Of a stretch of DNA of 6,670 nt, positions 5,519 through 6,670 are shown one piece after another. The DNA is from Methyloprofundus sp. (GTDB lineage: Bacteria; Pseudomonadota; Gammaproteobacteria; Methylococcales; Methylomonadaceae). Every line of letters starts with the position of its first letter. Within the stretch, counting starts at the first letter, position 1. Made by a program: the position numbers and the translations under genes. The stretch covers positions 1-6,670 of the forward strand of contig JAUXBW010000125.1 of the NCBI GenBank assembly GCA_030619185.1, given 5' to 3'. The notes under the pieces are model-generated. The model saw only the letters and a list, made by a program, of their open reading frames with translations. It ran no database searches and was not told the DNA's origin.

Positions 5519-5781
5519 CCGTTGATTTAATTAAATCATTACTCACAGAATCTTTAGCACCCGAGCAACTTGAAATCGCCGATAACAGCCAGGCCCACGC
5601 AGGCCATGCAGGTGCTCAAAGTGGCGGTGGCCACTACCATGTGCGCATTGTATCCAGTGCATTTGATGGAAAATCATTAGTACAACGTCACCAACTTATT
5701 TATAAATCCCTGGGCGATTTGATGAAACATGAAATTCATGCCCTGGGTATAGATGCTTTCACACCAACCGAGTCACACTAA
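5515..5781 (+). CDS. bolA: BolA family protein
   Basis: This 88-residue cytoplasmic protein is of the BolA family. Such proteins pair with monothiol glutaredoxins in iron-sulfur cluster handling, and E. coli BolA also affects morphology and stress responses. Visible features are an N-terminal helix (about 2-12), EIADNSQAH (20-28), a His/Gly-rich loop [16 protein letters not shown] (28-43), the family core [20 protein letters not shown] (50-69, including the RHxxIY signature) and the conserved [11 protein letters not shown] (74-84). The loop histidines stand where family members carry the [H]- or [C]-type loop that contributes cluster ligands; here there is no Cys. It overlaps yciI by ATGA and the next gene starts 14 nt downstream. 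The RHQLIY version favours BolA over IbaG, but the subgroup is not certain. Confidence 0.92.
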   Translation: MTVDLIKSLLTESLAPEQLEIADNSQAHAGHAGAQSGGGHYHVRIVSSAFDGKSLVQRHQLIYKSLGDLMKHEIHALGIDAFTPTESH

Positions 5782-5795
5782 AGGAAATGACCCTT

Positions 5796-6670
5796 ATGAA
5801 ACTAAAAGTAATCCCTCTCTTAATTGCCGGATCTGTATTAGCAGCTTGTCAGCAAAATTCTAATACTATTACAGCCCCCAGCATCAAAAAAGAAGATGCT
5901 GTTGCTGTTGTTAATGGCCAATATATCAGTAAGTTTGCACTGGAAACCCTGACGGCTGAAATTGCTGAACGTATGCGTGGACAAAAGGTTCCGACTGATA
6001 AACTTATCGATGAATTAGTAAGACGTGAACTCCTGATTCAGCAAGCTAAAAGCAAACACCTGGATCAGACACCTGAAATCCAGCAGCGTATGGCTATGAT
6101 GAAAAATGCATTGCTGTCTCAACTTGCTATGGAAGATTACGTCAAAGCAAACCCAGTCTCAGAGGCAGATTTAAAAACAGCCTATGACCAACAAATTGCA
6201 GACTCAGGGTCCGCAACTGAGTTTAAGGCACGGCATATCTTAGTTAAGACTGAAGATGAAGCTAAAGCGATCATTGTTGAACTGGATAAAGGTGCTGACT
6301 TTGCTAAATTGGCTAAAACTAAATCTACAGGTCCGTCTAAAACACAAGGTGGTGATTTAGGCTGGTTTTCAGCTAAGCAAATGGTGCCGCCATTTTCAGA
6401 GGCAGTCGCAGCTTTAGATAATGGTGCGTATACAAAAACACCGGTTAAAACTCAGTTTGGCTGGCACATCATCATACGTGAAGACTCCAGAGAGCAGACA
6501 CCTCCTCCATTTGAGGCGGTTAAAGCACAGTTAGAGCCTATGGTACAAAGACAAAAGATGACGGATTATCTTAATAAATTACGTCAGGATGCAAAAGTTG
6601 AAATCCTTGTTCCTGCTGAAGCACCTGCACCCGCACCCGCTATTATTGAGACAGTGACTGAGGAAATTAC
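5796..6670 (+). CDS. Parvulin-type peptidyl-prolyl cis-trans isomerase, lipoprotein (3' end outside window)
   Basis: This is a periplasm-facing folding factor of the PpiC/SurA/PrsA type, with 291 complete codons visible and no stop before the window end. The signal is MKLKVIPLLIAGSVLAAC, a lipobox LAAC with Cys18 as the lipid-anchored residue; Gln19 rather than Asp favours outer-membrane sorting. A SurA-like N-terminal chaperone segment follows (about 34-140, with VAVVNGQYIS and ELVRRELLIQQA). The parvulin domain spans about 143-230: ARHILV (145-150, His147), QGGDLGWFS (184-192), QMVPPFSEAV (195-204) and FGWHIIIRED (221-230, His224). The tail turns Ala/Pro-rich (273-282). AAGGAA at 5781-5786 is about 10 nt from ATG 5796. 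The in-frame ATG at 5787 is too close to that site and would add only three residues. It is probably the last or a late member of the yciB operon. Confidence 0.92.
   Translation, partial: MKLKVIPLLIAGSVLAACQQNSNTITAPSIKKEDAVAVVNGQYISKFALETLTAEIAERMRGQKVPTDKLIDELVRRELLIQQAKSKHLDQTPEIQQRMAMMKNALLSQLAMEDYVKANPVSEADLKTAYDQQIADSGSATEFKARHILVKTEDEAKAIIVELDKGADFAKLAKTKSTGPSKTQGGDLGWFSAKQMVPPFSEAVAALDNGAYTKTPVKTQFGWHIIIREDSREQTPPPFEAVKAQLEPMVQRQKMTDYLNKLRQDAKVEILVPAEAPAPAPAIIETVTEEI

Overview
The window looks like chromosomal DNA of a gammaproteobacterium. The main reason is the plus-strand cluster yciB – yciI – bolA – parvulin lipoprotein, whose proteins closely match the gammaproteobacterial families as I remember them. 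The AT-leaning composition and the style of the genes and repeats would suit a methanotroph-like (Methylococcales) genome. That last point is an impression from recall, not something the sequence proves.

Layout. Two divergent gene groups are separated by a gene-free stretch of about 540 bp. The minus-strand group, read from 4106 down to 61, is a DUF1244 protein, a class I SAM-dependent methyltransferase, an OppC/YejE-type ABC permease with an unusually long N-terminal part, and a YejF-type double-ATPase subunit. The first two genes are 3 nt apart and the last two overlap by 4 nt. The permease is separated from the methyltransferase by an 87-nt gap filled by a REP-like hairpin. The plus-strand group, from 4651 to beyond the right edge, is yciB (septation protein A), yciI, a bolA-family gene and a parvulin-type peptidyl-prolyl isomerase lipoprotein cut off by the window end. 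Spacings there are 4 nt, a 4-nt overlap and 14 nt.

The divergent spacer (4107-4650) is not plain promoter DNA. Most of it is a nested, imperfect palindrome of about 355 bp (4224-4578), bounded by the same 7-8 bp word (TAATTCTT) on each side. It looks like a MITE-type non-autonomous mobile element. Its centre (4356-4431) is a separate compact unit that can fold into alternative hairpins. One arm of the element recurs in opposite orientation at the extreme left of the window (5-60, 50 of 56 bases identical), just past the ATPase stop codon, so the four-gene minus-strand block is flanked by inverted copies of the same sequence.

How the genes work together. The permease and ATPase would form part of an oligopeptide-type ABC importer, but the partner permease (YejB/OppB type) and substrate-binding protein are not next to them, so the transporter is incomplete within this window. 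The DUF1244 and methyltransferase genes form a tight pair of unknown purpose. The plus-strand genes are housekeeping envelope and stress functions. I see no defence system, CRISPR array, RNA gene or phage gene. The most noteworthy material is the repeat architecture and the orphan transporter half.
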